From Pedobacter sp. UBA1951 (lineage in GTDB: Bacteria > Bacteroidota > Bacteroidia > Sphingobacteriales > Sphingobacteriaceae), in contig DDEP01000205.1 of assembly GCA_002336465.1 (NCBI GenBank), positions 5,117-23,161 of the forward strand: 18,045 nucleotides of DNA, in the 5' to 3' direction. Below, piece after piece: positions 15,216-18,045 of this stretch. Position 1 is the stretch's first letter, and each line of letters opens with the position of its first letter. The notes under the pieces were generated by a model. It did not search any database. It saw only the letters and a program-made list of their open reading frames with translations, and was not told the origin of the DNA. A program made the translations under genes and the position numbers.

Positions 15216-18006
15216 TGTTATTAATGTAATTGATATATCTCTTTAAGGTATCGCGGTTGGTAATTTTCTGCAAATTCTCTTTGCTGATTACAAAGGTAGT
15301 ATAATTTGCTGCTGGAATCTTCATAATTGCGCCAAGTTGTTTTTTTATGGTTTCTTCGTAGTTCTTAACGTCGGCAGCCGATTTAAAATCGCCTACAAAA
15401 ATCAGTTCATCTTCATCTAATTCTTTCAGTTGGTGTTTCAGGTTCTCGCCCGTAAAATTACCACGGTTAAACTGACCAACGCCAAAGCGCGAAGGGCTTA
15501 AATTAAAATCGGTACTGTTTACTGCTATTACATAAAAATAAGTGGTAGAAACGCTATCACTAAACAAATTATCTTTAACTAAATTGGTAGCGACAGGAGC
15601 TTTTTCTTCAACTGGTTTAACTTGCGCTACAGGTTCTTTTTTCTCAGGAGCTTGAGTTTGTGGAGTTGTAACATTGGCAACGGCAGGGGCTTTCTCTTCA
15701 ACTGCGATTGCTGCATTATTTTCCAGTTTAGGTTTTTCGATGGTAACGTTTGTAGCGGCTACAAAAGGAATTTCGTTAGGGTCATAATCAGTTAAAGCAA
15801 TCGGTCTTTTTTTATAAGAAGCCAAATTGGCTTTAATATAAAGTAAATGATCTTCTACTAAAGGTTTAATTAAAGCGTCGTTGCCGTGATGGCTTATAAT
15901 TGCATTAAAAGCATTGAGCAAGCTATCTACATTTTGCGTACGTCCAATAGCTATAGCTTTTAAATATTCAAACTGCGGTGTAAAATTATTGCCCGGAAAA
16001 CGGTTATTGATTGCATTTACATTGCTGATTACGTCTTTGTATTCTTTATTGGTCAATTGGTTAAATACTTTGGTGTATTCTGTCTTGATTACATTTTCTA
16101 ATGCCGATTGCTTGTCTGAAAACTGCGGATCTATAATGGTTTTGGAGTATATAGAGGCAGGGAATTTGTTCAAAACAAGATTCTTATAATAATTAGATTT
16201 TTCTAAGTTTAAAGGTTGGTAAGCTAAATACAAACTATAGTATATCACATCTAACTTATTGTTGTTAGGGAAACGGTTCAACAAGTCCTCAAAAGCTTTT
16301 ATCGCTTCTGGCTTGTCATTTAATTCTTGACGGTAGAAATTGCCGATGCCAATAGATGCATCGATGATTTTCTGGTCAGATTTTTCTTTTTGCAGAGCGG
16401 TTAAAGGTAGTGAATCTAGATATTTAGTAGATTGAGCCGCATTTACTTTTGAAGCGGGAGCTGCTTCATCAGGGTCAGGATTATTGGGCGAACCCATAAC
16501 GACTTGTTGTGCCAAAACGTTCGGTACAGGTTGATTTTGTTTTATACTCTGTCTCCAGTTATCTTCTAACTTTCTATTGCCCCATTTACGCTTAAACTCA
16601 TTAAAACCTTTGCTTAAAGCGGTGGGATTGCTAAAGTAGAAATTACTGTTTTTAGCTTGTGGGATTATATCACTGCTGCCATTATTATCTGCTTGAGATG
16701 GAGAGATGGCATTATTGGTGCCTGTTTCTTTGCTTTCAAAATAAGAAGCCAAAGCATTTGCCCGTTCTGCTTCGGGTAAAAGTGCTATTTTCTGCAAATG
16801 TTCTTCGCGATCAATAAGCTCATAACGATCTATGAGATAAGATAAATTATCTCGCTTTTTAAGTGTGGCTATATATTGTTGCGATGTTTTGGGCAATACA
16901 TTCACAGCGCTATCATAATATAGTTTAGCCTTCACATAGTTGCGGTACTGGTTAAAATTAAGTTCGGCTATTTTAAGGTAAGAAAGTCCTTTTTGCGCAT
17001 TGTTACCTTTGCTTTTTGATACAGATAATTTATAATTCTGCTCTGCATTTTGGTAATCGCCAGCGGTATAGCTGTCTTCGGCAATTTCATAATAAATCTG
17101 GTCAATAAAATCGGCATTCTTATCGTCTCTGATCAGCGTTATGAGTTGTTTTTTCCTGTCGAATGTTTTATGGTCCAAAAAGCTGTTGATGCGTATCTTG
17201 CTTAACTTGGCATTGAAATACATTTCAAAAGGAGCATTGCTTTTTTCTACCTTATGGTAATAAACCAAGCTGTTGCCATAGTCTTTTTCTGTTTCATAAA
17301 GCTGCGCTAGAACATAATACCATCTGATCTTGTCTTTGGTATCAGGCCCTTGCTTTAAGGCAAGCTGCAAATAGTTAATGGCATCTTTTGGATTTTGGGT
17401 AACTACGCTCATCTGAGCAAGCGTAGCATAGGCATCCGATTTTTGATTTTTAACAGAATCGATTTCTTTATGCAGGGCAGCTATGATGCGCTGTGCTTTT
17501 TCATAATTACCTAATTCTAGGTAACTGCGTGCTTGCCACGATAAGGCATTTAAACGCACACGATGTTGTTTCTTATAAGTATCGGCAACATAGTTGAAAT
17601 ATTCTGTAGCATTAAAATACTTGCCGGTATAAAAATTGGTTTTACCTAAAAGCAGGTAAGCATCATCTATATAATTGCTGAAGTTTTTTTCTGCAATAAT
17701 GGTCCTGGCTTTGGCATCGATTTCATCAAGAGTCTTGTCGTTAATTTCATTGTTCAGCCCAGCAGGCATAGGAGCATAATAAATAGGGATCAACTCGCCA
17801 AAATCATATTTGGTGGTTTGGTTTACTTGCTCAAGATAATTGTTGAGCAATACGTTAGAATTGTAAATAAGATTATAACGGGCTGATAAATTTTGCAACT
17901 TTCTGTTAACAACCGTATCTTTTTGCGTAGAACAACCGTAAAATAAGCCTAGTAATAAGCAAAAGATTACTAACTTAAGCGAGATGTTGGAGTGTATGTT
18001 TTTCAA
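15205..18006 (-). CDS. PorW/SprE-like TPR lipoprotein of the type IX secretion system
   Basis: A 933-residue lipoprotein (signal peptide to Cys25, FYGC-S) likely facing the periplasm. N-terminal tetratricopeptide-like repeats span ~112-385 (for example AYLLLGKTNFYTGKYFNAT and ALSWQARSYLELGNYEKAQ), with another pair at ~550-620. A WGNRKLEDNWR segment (~475-485) is, from memory, characteristic of SprE/PorW proteins. A Glu/Lys/Pro/Ala-rich linker (~755-808) leads to a compact C-terminal domain (~822-933). PorW/SprE is needed for type IX secretion and gliding and is thought to link the motor to the outer-membrane translocon. The start is a TTG at 18006: no in-frame ATG gives a signal peptide, and none lies upstream in the window. 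The identity is from pattern and context, so no symbol is given. It is the upstream partner of the class A PBP gene. Confidence 0.8.
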   Translation of the reverse strand: MKNIHSNISLKLVIFCLLLGLFYGCSTQKDTVVNRKLQNLSARYNLIYNSNVLLNNYLEQVNQTTKYDFGELIPIYYAPMPAGLNNEINDKTLDEIDAKARTIIAEKNFSNYIDDAYLLLGKTNFYTGKYFNATEYFNYVADTYKKQHRVRLNALSWQARSYLELGNYEKAQRIIAALHKEIDSVKNQKSDAYATLAQMSVVTQNPKDAINYLQLALKQGPDTKDKIRWYYVLAQLYETEKDYGNSLVYYHKVEKSNAPFEMYFNAKLSKIRINSFLDHKTFDRKKQLITLIRDDKNADFIDQIYYEIAEDSYTAGDYQNAEQNYKLSVSKSKGNNAQKGLSYLKIAELNFNQYRNYVKAKLYYDSAVNVLPKTSQQYIATLKKRDNLSYLIDRYELIDREEHLQKIALLPEAERANALASYFESKETGTNNAISPSQADNNGSSDIIPQAKNSNFYFSNPTALSKGFNEFKRKWGNRKLEDNWRQSIKQNQPVPNVLAQQVVMGSPNNPDPDEAAPASKVNAAQSTKYLDSLPLTALQKEKSDQKIIDASIGIGNFYRQELNDKPEAIKAFEDLLNRFPNNNKLDVIYYSLYLAYQPLNLEKSNYYKNLVLNKFPASIYSKTIIDPQFSDKQSALENVIKTEYTKVFNQLTNKEYKDVISNVNAINNRFPGNNFTPQFEYLKAIAIGRTQNVDSLLNAFNAIISHHGNDALIKPLVEDHLLYIKANLASYKKRPIALTDYDPNEIPFVAATNVTIEKPKLENNAAIAVEEKAPAVANVTTPQTQAPEKKEPVAQVKPVEEKAPVATNLVKDNLFSDSVSTTYFYVIAVNSTDFNLSPSRFGVGQFNRGNFTGENLKHQLKELDEDELIFVGDFKSAADVKNYEETIKKQLGAIMKIPAANYTTFVISKENLQKITNRDTLKRYINYINNNGL

Positions 18007-18045
18007 AAGCCTGTTAATTTTATATATATAACAAAGTATCTACAA

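Noticed and set aside
18004..18045. Promoter for the PorW/SprE-like gene on the minus strand (ATACTTTG near the window edge)
   Set aside because: It differs from TAnnTTTG at two positions and the region where a -33 element would lie is outside the window.
1..18045. Mobile elements, CRISPR arrays, tRNA/rRNA genes, secondary-metabolite or defence genes
   Set aside because: No transposase, integrase, terminal repeats, regularly spaced repeats, RNA-gene signatures or defence domains were found on reading both strands.

Overview
The window looks like chromosomal DNA from a Bacteroidota bacterium, most likely a Pedobacter-like member of the Sphingobacteriaceae. This rests on gene content and sequence style, not on a database match: an AT-rich base composition, type IX secretion/gliding genes (gldK, gldL, gldM, gldN and a PorW/SprE-like lipoprotein), a DUF4271-hemD pair, LytS/LytTR-type two-component proteins, few Shine-Dalgarno sequences, and promoter-like TAnnTTTG motifs. 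No mobile element, phage gene, CRISPR array, tRNA or rRNA was seen.

Layout. Positions 1-2185 (+) hold the 3' end of an Omp85/BamA-like outer-membrane barrel gene, a DUF4271 membrane protein and a HemD-like uroporphyrinogen-III synthase, closed by a clear terminator. About 300 gene-free bases follow (2186-2488). Besides the terminator, this gap holds a 35/38 A+T stretch and a run of DnaA-box-like 9-mers, so it is an origin-like candidate that also sits where the gldK promoter should be. Positions 2537-7265 (+) are the gldKLMN operon: lipoprotein GldK, proton-driven motor GldL/GldM and periplasmic GldN. A bidirectional hairpin separates it from convergent uvrC (-).

Positions 9262-12948 (+) are a tightly packed three-gene unit: a multi-pass LytS-type histidine kinase, an exported TlpA-like thioredoxin protein and a LytTR response regulator. 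Just upstream of this unit lies a 10-bp direct repeat (TTCGTCACAT / TTCATCACAT) with a 21-bp period. That is the geometry expected for a LytTR binding site, so autoregulation is plausible. On the minus strand, a PorW/SprE-like lipoprotein gene (15205-18006) overlaps by 11 bp the start of a class A penicillin-binding protein gene (12960-15215).

Functional picture. Most of the window concerns the cell envelope: outer-membrane protein assembly, the type IX secretion motor and rings, a TPR lipoprotein of the same system, peptidoglycan synthesis, and a two-component system linked to a periplasmic thiol protein. hemD and uvrC are housekeeping. I see no clearly new enzymatic system. The most interesting signals are the origin-like intergenic region, the putative LytTR operator, and the kinase-thioredoxin-regulator unit.
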